DNA from: OFTM34 sp047639415 | GTDB taxonomy: Bacteria > Planctomycetota > UBA1135 > GCA-002686595 | NCBI GenBank assembly: GCA_047639415.1 | Contig: JBLINP010000112.1 | Location: 1-13,005, forward strand | Reading direction: 5' to 3' | Length of the DNA stretch: 13,005 nt | In this document: positions 7,133 to 13,005 of the stretch, one piece after another | Position numbering within the stretch: position 1 is the stretch's first letter | Layout of the letters: each line of letters opens with the position of its first letter | The notes under the pieces: generated by a model | Seen by the model: the letters and a program-made list of their open reading frames with translations, nothing else | What the model was told of the DNA's origin: nothing | Database searches by the model: none | Translations under genes and position numbers: made by a program

Positions 7133-7219
7133 GGTCCGGAAATATAGCACGCGACGTTAATCGACTCTCCCGCTCGTTGAAAGAAGGCCGACGAATCGCA
7201 TTTAACCATAGAACTACGG

Positions 7220-8053
7220 CTACTTCTGAATCAGATCCGCAATCACTGGGTCATGATCCATGTTGTTGATGCGGCGATTCTTCAAGGGACCAGCCGCACG
7301 AGAATCGAAGGCTGCTTCATCGACGAAGATGTAGTCGAGGCGCCGGTCTGGTTCCGCCGTCGATCCAGTTCCACGCCCGACATCGCGAAGGCGCGTAGCG
7401 ATGAAGTTGTAGGTCTCCACGTCGAGATACTCATTGTCGGTGAATAGGTCGCGACGTTTATCGATATCTAAGTCGATATTGAGATCGCCCATCAGAATGC
7501 TCGGGAGCTCCTGCTTCATCAAGAAATCGACAACCATGCCAATTTCGTTATTTCGATTATCTGCGGACGAGACATCCGCATGCAGACCAACAGCGATCAG
7601 TGGCGTTCCATTCAATGGAACATAGGTCAGCCCCAGTGCTTCACGCGTCGTGCCTTCGAAAGATTTGTCCTCGATGGTTCCGCGTTGCACGAGAACGATC
7701 ACCATGCGCCCGTACTCGGATTTTGCGAGCTCCAACGACCATGCCTCGCCCAGCTCATCTTGAATTTGACGCGCTTGCCTTCGAGAGCGCACTTCTTGCA
7801 AGAAGCACAGGTCGGGATCCACTTCTCGAACTACCGAAGCGGCGTGCTCGACGTTTGCATCGAGCAAGGGGCTGCCCCATTCTCCGCTCTCTGAGATGCT
7901 ACCCACGTTCCATGTCATTACGCGCAGTACTTCGTCAGCTTTCTTCGTTAGGACGAAGGCGGAAGCATCGGTAGCTCTTGCTCCGAAACCAAAAATGAAG
8001 AGCGCCGCGGCCAGGAGGTAGAGCGTCGACTCGAGTAATGCCTCGCGTGACAT
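7220..8053 (-). CDS. Endonuclease/exonuclease/phosphatase (EEP) family protein, exported
   Basis: This 277-residue protein starts at an ATG that shares one base with the stop of the permease gene (TGATG). GAGGA (8060-8064, minus) sits 6 nt upstream, a good Shine-Dalgarno that fixes the start; a much longer open frame upstream is only the permease in another phase. Residues 10-24 form a hydrophobic segment, a signal or anchor. The EEP metallo-phosphodiesterase core is complete: Asn49 (MTWNVGS), Glu87 (FLQEV), His158 (GLHAD), Asp190 and Asn192 (GDLNID), Asp240 (RLDYIF) and the terminal Asp266-His267 (MDHDPV). The family includes DNases, sphingomyelinases and inositol phosphatases. The export signal and coupling to an ABC exporter point to an extracytoplasmic phosphodiester substrate, which I cannot name. 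Confidence 0.9.
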   Translation of the reverse strand: MSREALLESTLYLLAAALFIFGFGARATDASAFVLTKKADEVLRVMTWNVGSISESGEWGSPLLDANVEHAASVVREVDPDLCFLQEVRSRRQARQIQDELGEAWSLELAKSEYGRMVIVLVQRGTIEDKSFEGTTREALGLTYVPLNGTPLIAVGLHADVSSADNRNNEIGMVVDFLMKQELPSILMGDLNIDLDIDKRRDLFTDNEYLDVETYNFIATRLRDVGRGTGSTAEPDRRLDYIFVDEAAFDSRAAGPLKNRRINNMDHDPVIADLIQK

Positions 8054-8886
8054 CAAGTTTCCTCGCGCCTTTGAAACCTTCGCAAAGCTAGGCCTAGGAA
8101 CACGAGTGTGAAGCCGGTGAGCTTCGCTGCGTCTCTTCCGAACTGCCACCAATCCGGGTCTTCGCGAAAGAGTTCGCGCCAATAAGCCATGTGGCTTGTG
8201 AACAACCACGGGCGTAGCGCTTCGAAGAAGTGAATCTCGGCGATGACGTAGAGCACCAAGTACAACGCGACTGAAGTTCCGACCGCGTTTACGGGGCTCT
8301 TCACCCACGAGGAAATCAAGAGTGCGAACGAGAGTGGGGTCAGCATCGCGAGGGATGCCGCGGGCCAAATCATGGCGAATCGTCGAATGGCGACGGATTG
8401 CTCGAGATGTTGCGGATGATCGGTCATCTGCAGAACACCCGGATAGAGGTTGAGGTCACCCCAGCCAACAGCCAAGAGTCCGATGAACAATGCGAGCGTT
8501 AGGAGGAATGCGCACAGGCATGTTGTCGAGATGCAGGCAATCAACACTTTGCTGGCGAATAGTCGCGCTCGACTTATCGGTCGAGCGAGTAAGAGGCGCA
8601 GTGCTCCGCTTGAGGTGTCACCCGCCAATTGAGCGCCACCTTCGGTTGCGGCGAAGATTGGCAGTACCAACAGAAAGCCAAAGTAGAAGGCGTAGAGTGC
8701 AAAGGTTAGTCCGTTGAAGTAGGACGCGTTTTCGAAGGTGTAGCGAAACTCCGCTTCGCCACCTGTTTCGGTCTTGGCGTAGGTGTAGAAACCGAGCAGC
8801 ATCAATCCAAGAAAGAGAGCCAGCGACATGATCGCCAACAGCGGTCGTCTTGAGCGAACTAGGCGCAGTAACTCAAGTCGCATCAT
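8053..8886 (-). CDS. ABC-2 type transporter permease
   Basis: This is a 277-residue integral membrane protein. Hydrophobic segments lie at about 16-34, 60-80, 113-141, 172-193, 201-221 and 255-269, the six-helix plan of ABC-2 permeases. The segment SGALRLLLARPISRARLFAS, after helix 2, is the characteristic cytoplasmic coupling region of this class. Its ATG overlaps the ATPase stop (ATGA, 8883-8886) and its own stop overlaps the EEP start, so translation of the three genes is probably coupled. It would dimerise in the cytoplasmic membrane with two copies of the preceding ATPase. ABC-2 systems export polymers, lipids or peptides, or remodel membranes; nothing in the sequence fixes the substrate. 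A second ATG at 8881-8883 is possible and changes little. Confidence 0.88.
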   Translation of the reverse strand: MMRLELLRLVRSRRPLLAIMSLALFLGLMLLGFYTYAKTETGGEAEFRYTFENASYFNGLTFALYAFYFGFLLVLPIFAATEGGAQLAGDTSSGALRLLLARPISRARLFASKVLIACISTTCLCAFLLTLALFIGLLAVGWGDLNLYPGVLQMTDHPQHLEQSVAIRRFAMIWPAASLAMLTPLSFALLISSWVKSPVNAVGTSVALYLVLYVIAEIHFFEALRPWLFTSHMAYWRELFREDPDWWQFGRDAAKLTGFTLVFLGLALRRFQRREET

Positions 8887-9809
8887 CGTGACGTGGCCTT
8901 TGCAGCGTGCAGCCGTTCCAACAACGCGGTTTCGAGAGTTGGATGCTCGACGCGATAAGCCAAAAGTCGAATCGCTTTCGCTTTGAGGAGTGCGGCGGCC
9001 TGTTCCAAATCGAGAGCGCCAACCTCAAGTCGGAGGAATCCGTTGGCTTCGTGACTTACTGTGTGGTCCGCCTCGCGCAACGCGACTGCGGCGCCGGGAT
9101 CATCGCTCGTTTCGAGTGCTAAGTACTGCTTGCTGCCGCGAAGTTCCGCGGGTGGGCCGCTAAAGACGGTTTGCCCTTCTTGCAAGACGAGCATCTCGTC
9201 CACGAGTTGATCCACTTCGACGAGGAGGTGACTGGAGAGCAATATCGCCACGCCTTCGTCGTCTCGTAACCTCCGCAAGATTTCGCGTAACTCGATCACG
9301 GCCAGCGGATCGAGTCCGTCGGTTGGCTCATCCAAAACCAAAAGCTTGGGCTTCGGAAGCAGAGCTTGCGCCAATCCAAGTCGTTGACGCATCCCGAACG
9401 AAAAATTATTGACAGGTTCGTCGGCGCGTCCCGCGAGGTCAACGGTTTCGAGGATGCGATCGATCTCGCCAACGCTTGGCTTCGCACTGGTTCCTAAGCC
9501 GCCGAGATGAACCAGATGTTCACGCGCGGTGAGCGAATCGAACAGAGCCGGCGGAGCAAAAGCGAATCGAGCGTCGCGCATGACCTGGGCTCGACGGCGA
9601 TATGGATCCATGCCGAAGACTCGCACTGTGCCACGATCGGGTTTCAAAAACCCGGCCAGCAGTTTCAACAACGTCGTCTTGCCTGAGCCGTTAGGTCCTA
9701 CTAGTCCAGCGATATGCCCGGGAGCCAGATCGAAGCTGACTCCGCCCAATGCCTCGCGCTCTCCAAACATGCGCGCGACGTCGTTTAGCTGGATTGGTGA
9801 TGACTGCAT
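8883..9809 (-). CDS. ABC transporter ATP-binding protein
   Basis: This 308-residue ATPase is the partner of the permease it overlaps. Walker A is GPNGSGKT (38-45), the signature loop FSFGMRQRLGLAQAL begins at about 136, Walker B is LLVLDEPTDGLD (from 156) and the H-loop histidine is His194 (LLSSH). The signature is FSFGM instead of LSGGQ, a known variant in ABC-2 exporters. The Q-loop region reads FAFAPPALFDSLT and has no glutamine. After the nucleotide-binding domain, a C-terminal extension of about 75 residues (SDDPGAAVAL onward) resembles the substrate-class tail seen in CcmA/NatA-like exporters. The ATG at 9807-9809 has only a weak Shine-Dalgarno. A possible gene tail ends 7 nt upstream, and beyond it lies the 105-bp palindrome. 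Confidence 0.92.
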   Translation of the reverse strand: MQSSPIQLNDVARMFGEREALGGVSFDLAPGHIAGLVGPNGSGKTTLLKLLAGFLKPDRGTVRVFGMDPYRRRAQVMRDARFAFAPPALFDSLTAREHLVHLGGLGTSAKPSVGEIDRILETVDLAGRADEPVNNFSFGMRQRLGLAQALLPKPKLLVLDEPTDGLDPLAVIELREILRRLRDDEGVAILLSSHLLVEVDQLVDEMLVLQEGQTVFSGPPAELRGSKQYLALETSDDPGAAVALREADHTVSHEANGFLRLEVGALDLEQAAALLKAKAIRLLAYRVEHPTLETALLERLHAAKATSR

Positions 9810-9816
9810 GAGCTCG

Positions 9817-9936
9817 CTACTGCGCCGCTCTCAGTGACTTGGACCGCGACGAGCGAAGAGCATAGTCGTTGCGCAAGCTTAGAACCTCCTCTGCTTCCAA
9901 CTCGCTTCCAAGCTTTCGTTTGGATTGTGTCTTGCC
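9817..9936 (-). pseudogene. Possible 3' tail of a lost gene, upstream of the ABC operon
   Basis: On the minus strand an open frame begins immediately beyond the edge of the palindrome and ends in a TAG at 9817-9819, seven bases before the ATPase start. It encodes 39 residues, beginning GKTQSKRKLGSELEAEEV and ending KSLRAAQ. There is no ATG; a TTG at 9898-9900 would give a 27-residue peptide. The close spacing to the ATPase resembles an operon junction. With the palindrome at its upstream edge, this suggests a first operon gene that lost its body, or alternatively a short leader peptide. I do not recognise it, and chance remains possible. Confidence 0.3.
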
Positions 9937-9942
9937 TCAATT

Positions 9943-10047
9943 CTAGCCCGAATTATTCATGAACACGCGGACCAAACACCACGAACGACCGGCAGTGCCG
10001 GTCGTTCGTGGTGTTTGGTCCGCGTGTTCATGAATAATTCGGGCTAG
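9943..10047. repeat. 105-bp perfect palindromic element (CTAG ends)
   Basis: The arms 9943-9994 and 9996-10047 are exact reverse complements (52 bp) about G9995. The ends read CTAGCCCGAATTATTCATG on each strand, and the core is GGACCAAACACCACGAACG, then GACCGGCAGTGCCGGTC at the centre. The end sequence recurs at 79-100 with one change but with a different core. On the minus strand the terminal CTAG supplies the TAG stop of the FkbM gene (10044-10046). Between two same-strand genes it would fold as a very strong RNA hairpin; no T-run follows. The perfect symmetry suggests a recent or actively maintained copy. Confidence 0.9.
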
Positions 10048-10832
10048 TACAATTTCAAGACGATTGAGCCCGTAGCGTCGGCAAGGTCAGCCTGCGTCAG
10101 AGCGACGGAATCCGAACTCGCGATTTTGTAACCGCGCTCGTTCACCAGCAAGTCGATCAAGGCATCGAATTCTTCACGACGCTCGTGAACGTCGTGAAAC
10201 TCGATCACCAAGTTGAGCACGTGATCGGGTCGAAACTCTTCGAGGTGCAATAGCTCGTACTCGTGCCCCTCGACATCGAGTTTCATGAGGTCGACGGGCT
10301 CTTTCAAAATCTCGCGGGCGTCGAAGGTCGGCACAGAGATGGTGTTGACTTCGCGATTGTCATTCTCGCGGTTATCGATACCGCCGGTGACGTTGAAGAG
10401 ATTGTCGCTCGTGATGTGGAACTCGGTAGTGCCATTCTCCATGGAGATTGCGCCGCCGAGTACACGAGCGGTGCCTCCCCACGGAGCAAGCGTGAGCGTT
10501 AGAAGCGGTGAGATGTGCGGGTTGGCTTCGATGACGACCAGTTCGCTGGGATCATATTGCGTCAGGAAGTAAATCGAAGCGAGGCCAAGGTGCCCGCCGG
10601 CGTCAACGATGCGCGGCTTGGCGCGAAGCGGCTTCGGACTGACGTAGGCTTCTTTGCAAAAGACATCGTCATAGAGGTGTGAGATCGCCGTTCCACCCGT
10701 GTGCACTCGGCAGCGCGGGTGAATGAGAGGCATGCTCTTGACGGGCAGGTGCAGGCGGCTGACAGCCTTGAGAGTGGCGCTTTGGGCGCCCACGATGCTG
10801 CGCTCGAAAAGGGTCGGCGATAATGATTCCAT
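10044..10832 (-). CDS. FkbM family SAM-dependent methyltransferase
   Basis: This 262-residue protein is likely an O-methyltransferase using S-adenosylmethionine; FkbM-type enzymes act on polyketides, glycans and lipids. SAM motif I is VDAGGHLGLASI (76-87), the acidic ribose-binding residue is Glu102 in VVIEANP, and the family-diagnostic DLMKLDVEGHEYELL lies at 181-195. Before the domain there is an approximately 70-residue N-terminal region with no recognised motif. AGAGG at 10837-10841 (minus) lies 4 nt from the ATG and supports the start. The TAG stop is provided by the terminal CTAG of the palindrome, so the last codons may differ from the ancestral gene, although the core domain is complete. 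It is cytoplasmic by sequence. The substrate is unknown; no glycan or polyketide genes lie beside it. Confidence 0.87.
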   Translation of the reverse strand: MESLSPTLFERSIVGAQSATLKAVSRLHLPVKSMPLIHPRCRVHTGGTAISHLYDDVFCKEAYVSPKPLRAKPRIVDAGGHLGLASIYFLTQYDPSELVVIEANPHISPLLTLTLAPWGGTARVLGGAISMENGTTEFHITSDNLFNVTGGIDNRENDNREVNTISVPTFDAREILKEPVDLMKLDVEGHEYELLHLEEFRPDHVLNLVIEFHDVHERREEFDALIDLLVNERGYKIASSDSVALTQADLADATGSIVLKLY

Positions 10833-10918
10833 TCGACCTCTATCGGGAGGACCGTGAAAAAGCTAAAGCGAACAATCGGCAGAATTTTCGCCGTATCCGA
10901 CCTGAGATTGCGGGGCGA

Positions 10919-10933
10919 GTCTGATCCGTATCA
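10919..10933. repeat. Probable half copy of a GATACGG palindrome at the polymerase stop codon
   Basis: The plus strand at 10919-10933 (GTCTGATCCGTATCA) matches 5737-5752 (GTCTGACACCGTATCA) except for CAC reduced to TC. On the minus strand TGATACGG begins with the TGA stop of the polymerase gene, exactly as it does for the SGNH gene at 5752. The second arm is not visible. The length is short, so coincidence cannot be excluded. Confidence 0.35.
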
Positions 10934-12265
10934 CTGATTCAGTGAAGGCGTACGCAGTTTGAAGCCGTCGCGAGTTAGAGGGTGAGTGCTTTTCAACTCG
11001 AGACTGGTGCCCGAGAGCAAACGGCCGAATCCCAGCTTCTCGCGCAACTCGTCTACGACGTGATCGAGCTTGCGATGTCGGTCGGCGTGACTTCCGCCAT
11101 GATCGTGATCGCGGTCTTGTCCGCCAGTGCTAAACAGTTGGCCCTGCCAGCCCGCGCGCGTGACTAATCCGTTCAAAGTCACGCCCACGCGTTTGACGAG
11201 CGCACGTCTGCGCGGCATTTCACGAAGTAGCAAGCGCGCCACTTCACGCAGTTCGTCGGTCGAATCGCTGGGTACGGCGAGCGTGCGACGCTTTACGGTG
11301 AAGAGCCCGTCGTCCACGGCCGCTTTGCGCTCGGCATACGTGCGCGTATCGACGTAGCTGATGCGCGTTTCAACGCGACGCGCGAATAGATGATTTTGGC
11401 GCAAGCGATAAGCGGCGCGCTCCACCAGATAAGCGAGCATGGCCTCAATCATTTCGCGCCGACCTTCTTCGGGTTCAAAGGTGCTGATGCGTTGAATCGA
11501 TTTGGGCGGTCGGTTGACGAGAGTTCCATCGGGGAGCAGGCAACTGGTGACTTCGACCGGCGTGTTGTCGATGCCGCGCGCTCGATCGAAGAGTTGCAAG
11601 CCGTTGTTCCCAAAGCTGGCGAAGAGCACTTCGCGCGAAACATGACAGAGGTCGCCAACGGTGCGAATGGCGAAGCTCTCGAGTTGTCTGCCGATGGCGT
11701 GCCCAACGCCGGGCAGTTCGCGAATCGGAAGGCCGCGCAGTAAAGTCCGTTCGTAACCGGACCAAATCTCGGCGACACCGCCGGGTTTTCCGAGTTTGCC
11801 GGCGATGCGAGCGATGAGTCTGTTCGAGCCAATCCCAATCGTGAGTGGGAGAGCGACTTCGTTGAGCGCACGCCGCCGAATGCGCGCGGCGACTTCGATG
11901 GGTGGTCCGAGCAAGCGCTCGGTTCCCGTCAAGTCGAGAAAGAAGTCATCGATGGAAGCGACTTCGACGAGCGGAGTGAAGTCGAACAGAATCCGCGTCA
12001 GCTTTTCGCGCAGGCGGTTGGCCGCTTGGGAGTCGCCGTTTCGAAAGACGGCCTGCGGACAGAGACGAGCGGCCATAGCGAGCGGAATGCCGGGGCGAAC
12101 GCCGAAGGGGCGCGACTCGTAGGAACAGGACATGACCAAGTTGCGCCCGGTGGGGGGGCCGCCGACGACAACTGGCAATCCGCGCAGCTCGGGGTGGACC
12201 GATTGCTCGACGGAAGCCAAAAAAGCATCGACGTCCAAGTGCAGGATACGGGCGGGAAGTTTCAT
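10931..12265 (-). CDS. dinB: Y-family DNA polymerase (DinB/Pol IV type) with altered active site
   Basis: This 444-residue protein has the full Y-family layout: palm/fingers start HLDVDAFLASVEQ, fingers SYESRPFGVRPGIPLA, palm motif ASIDDFFLDLTGT, thumb LPGVGHAIGRQLES (HhH-like) and a little-finger domain to about residue 380. Such enzymes carry out translesion synthesis. Metal-binding positions are Asp11 and Asp106, but the third carboxylate of the usual SIDE is Asp107. The position after Phe15, which holds the aromatic steric gate Phe/Tyr in DinB proteins, is Leu16, as in mycobacterial DinB2. A His/Asp-rich linker (about 384-397, QDRDHDHGGSHADRH) precedes the C-terminal helix KLGFGRLLSGTSLEL. 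The ATG at 12263-12265 has no clear Shine-Dalgarno. The gene is divergent from the sigma factor. No LexA-type operator is evident. Confidence 0.9.
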   Translation of the reverse strand: MKLPARILHLDVDAFLASVEQSVHPELRGLPVVVGGPPTGRNLVMSCSYESRPFGVRPGIPLAMAARLCPQAVFRNGDSQAANRLREKLTRILFDFTPLVEVASIDDFFLDLTGTERLLGPPIEVAARIRRRALNEVALPLTIGIGSNRLIARIAGKLGKPGGVAEIWSGYERTLLRGLPIRELPGVGHAIGRQLESFAIRTVGDLCHVSREVLFASFGNNGLQLFDRARGIDNTPVEVTSCLLPDGTLVNRPPKSIQRISTFEPEEGRREMIEAMLAYLVERAAYRLRQNHLFARRVETRISYVDTRTYAERKAAVDDGLFTVKRRTLAVPSDSTDELREVARLLLREMPRRRALVKRVGVTLNGLVTRAGWQGQLFSTGGQDRDHDHGGSHADRHRKLDHVVDELREKLGFGRLLSGTSLELKSTHPLTRDGFKLRTPSLNQ

Positions 12266-12338
12266 GAATGGGAAACCCTAACAAAAAGCGAACGCACCGG
12301 TTGTGTTGATTCCGCTCGGAGTAGGTATCCTTATTTAC

Positions 12339-12944
12339 TTGGGTTTTGAGACTACTCAGCCATCCCTGCTCTCCCGAGTTCGGGACCAGGGAGATCACGC
12401 GGCCTGGCGCGAATTTGACGAGAAGTATCGTGGATTGATTCTGCGCTACTGCCGTCGCCGTGGCTTGCAACCCACCGACGCCGAGGACATTCGCCAGTTG
12501 GTCATGATCAACATGTCCAAGCGGCTGACGAGCTTCGAGTACAAGCCGGACCAGGGGCGCTTTCGCGATTACCTCGGTAGAACGGTCCAAAACGCGATTT
12601 ATCGATGGTTTCGGCGTCCGCGTCGAGATGCGGTGGGGCTCGAGAGCCACGTCATCAAGGGCGTAGAATCCGACGAAGGGGAGCCGCTCGACGAGGTATG
12701 GGAGCAGGAATGGATGCTGCATCACTATCGCCTGGCGATGCGGACGGTGCGGGAGACGTCGGAGAACAAGAGCGTGCTGGTGTTTGAGCAGTTGCTCGCT
12801 GGCGAAAATCTGGACGCGGTCGCCGAGACCTTCAGTATGACGCGCGCGGCCGTTCACAAGGTCAAACAGCGGATGCGCGATCGTTTGAAGGAGTGCATCG
12901 AGCGGCAGATCCAAGAGGAAGAGATGCCGCCGCCGACGACCTGA
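12339..12944 (+). CDS. ECF-type RNA polymerase sigma factor
   Basis: This is a sigma-70 family protein of about 201 residues with regions 2 and 4 only. Region 2 spans about 23-93 (FDEKYRGLILRYCRRRGL, DAEDIRQLV, FRDYLGRTVQNAIYRWFRR). Region 4 has a helix-turn-helix at about 158-182 (LDAVAETFSMTRAAVHKVK). The N-terminus ETTQPSLLSRVRD and the linker are in the style of planctomycete ECF factors, which often accompany serine/threonine kinases. No such partner or anti-sigma gene lies inside the window. I chose the TTG at 12339 because family similarity starts right after it; a GTG at 12303 would add 12 residues of hydrophobic, unconserved sequence. The start is uncertain and GGAGTAGG lies somewhat far upstream. 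The gene shares a short divergent region with the polymerase gene, and a palindrome begins within 5 bp of its stop. Confidence 0.85.
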   Translation: MGFETTQPSLLSRVRDQGDHAAWREFDEKYRGLILRYCRRRGLQPTDAEDIRQLVMINMSKRLTSFEYKPDQGRFRDYLGRTVQNAIYRWFRRPRRDAVGLESHVIKGVESDEGEPLDEVWEQEWMLHHYRLAMRTVRETSENKSVLVFEQLLAGENLDAVAETFSMTRAAVHKVKQRMRDRLKECIERQIQEEEMPPPTT

Positions 12945-12948
12945 GCGC

Positions 12949-13005
12949 GACGATACGGAGCCAGGACAAAATCCACCGGGGCAAGTCAGAGGGGGCGAGC
13001 CAAAT
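12949..13005. repeat. Second copy of the GATACGG palindromic element, cut by the window end
   Basis: From 12951 to 13005 the sequence is identical over 55 bases to the bottom strand of 3079-3133, so it lies in the opposite orientation to the first copy. It starts four bases after the sigma-factor TGA. It carries GACGATACGGAGCC, where the first copy has an extra 11-bp GATACG-repeating unit at its outer end. The window ends two bases past the predicted centre, so the right arm is not seen. Confidence 0.85.

Noticed and set aside
6251..7147. Open frame of 298 codons on the plus strand opposite the SGNH gene
   Set aside because: It lies entirely antisense to a gene with complete SGNH motifs. Its translation has no recognisable domain, and it is open because of the codon bias of the real gene.
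7134..7150. Extended -10-like TGCTATATT directly upstream of the SGNH ATG
   Set aside because: No -35 hexamer stands at 16-18 bp, and the implied transcript would be nearly leaderless. It is too weak to call a promoter, so it is mentioned only under the gene.
12291..12304. GAAC-GCACCG-GTTG as a LexA/SOS box upstream of the polymerase gene
   Set aside because: The half-sites match imperfectly, the spacing is not that of known LexA boxes, and no second site supports it.
11946..12914. Open frame of 322 codons on the minus strand crossing the sigma gene and the start of the polymerase gene
   Set aside because: It overlaps two well-supported genes and their divergent promoter, and its translation is low-complexity and Arg/Leu-rich without motifs.
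1..13005. CRISPR arrays, tRNA genes or insertion sequences
   Set aside because: No regularly spaced direct repeats, cloverleaf-like sequence or transposase-like protein was seen; the only dispersed repeats are the non-coding palindromes.

Overview
The window is a 13 kb bacterial chromosomal segment of fairly high GC with tightly packed genes, most of them on the minus strand from 3165 to 12265. It contains no rRNA or tRNA, CRISPR array, recognisable phage genes or transposase. The gene mix fits a planctomycete-like or other large-genome environmental bacterium: a short ECF-type sigma factor with an ETTxPSLLxRVRD-type N-terminus, an HrpB helicase, an SGNH hydrolase with a membrane anchor, and an FkbM methyltransferase. 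That placement is an inference from protein style, not proof.

Layout. Positions 1-100 hold a decayed palindromic element. It is followed directly by a glyoxalase/VOC gene that has lost its N-terminus (94-378). Next come a carbon-nitrogen hydrolase (547-1341, +), an MmcQ/YjbR protein (1499-1831, -) and, divergent from it, a PgeF/YfiH peptidoglycan-editing factor (2042-2836, +). An orphan signal peptide (2931 onward) runs straight into a 132-bp near-perfect palindrome (3015-3146). On the minus strand, read from high to low coordinates, lie: a Y-family DNA polymerase (12265-10931); an FkbM methyltransferase (10832-10044); a 105-bp perfect palindrome (10047-9943); an ABC ATPase, ABC-2 permease and EEP-family phosphodiesterase joined by overlapping start and stop codons (9809-7220); an SGNH hydrolase (7132-5750); a 39-bp perfect palindrome (5759-5721); and HrpB (about 5702-3165). 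An ECF sigma factor (12339-12944, +) diverges from the polymerase gene. The window ends inside a second copy of the 132-bp palindrome.

The most unusual feature is this set of palindromes. At least two end-sequence families can be seen. One has GATACGG ends (3015-3146, 5721-5759, 12949-13005 and a probable half copy at 10919-10933). The other has ends reading CTAGCCCGRATTATTCATG (9943-10047, with a remnant at 79-100). They sit at the 3' ends of genes and repeatedly supply the stop codon: TGA for the SGNH hydrolase, TAG for the FkbM protein, TGA for the polymerase. They are also associated with genes that have lost one end (VOC, the secreted-protein stub, and a gene tail at 9817-9936). They look like mobile, REP/RAYT-like palindromic units, but no mobilising enzyme is in view.

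The second notable point is the Y-family polymerase. It has leucine at the usual aromatic steric-gate position and SIDD in place of the canonical SIDE, so it may discriminate poorly against ribonucleotides. Among the neighbours, only the ABC ATPase, permease and EEP trio is clearly built to be co-expressed. It suggests an exporter or membrane-remodelling system coupled to an extracytoplasmic phosphodiesterase, with unknown substrate.
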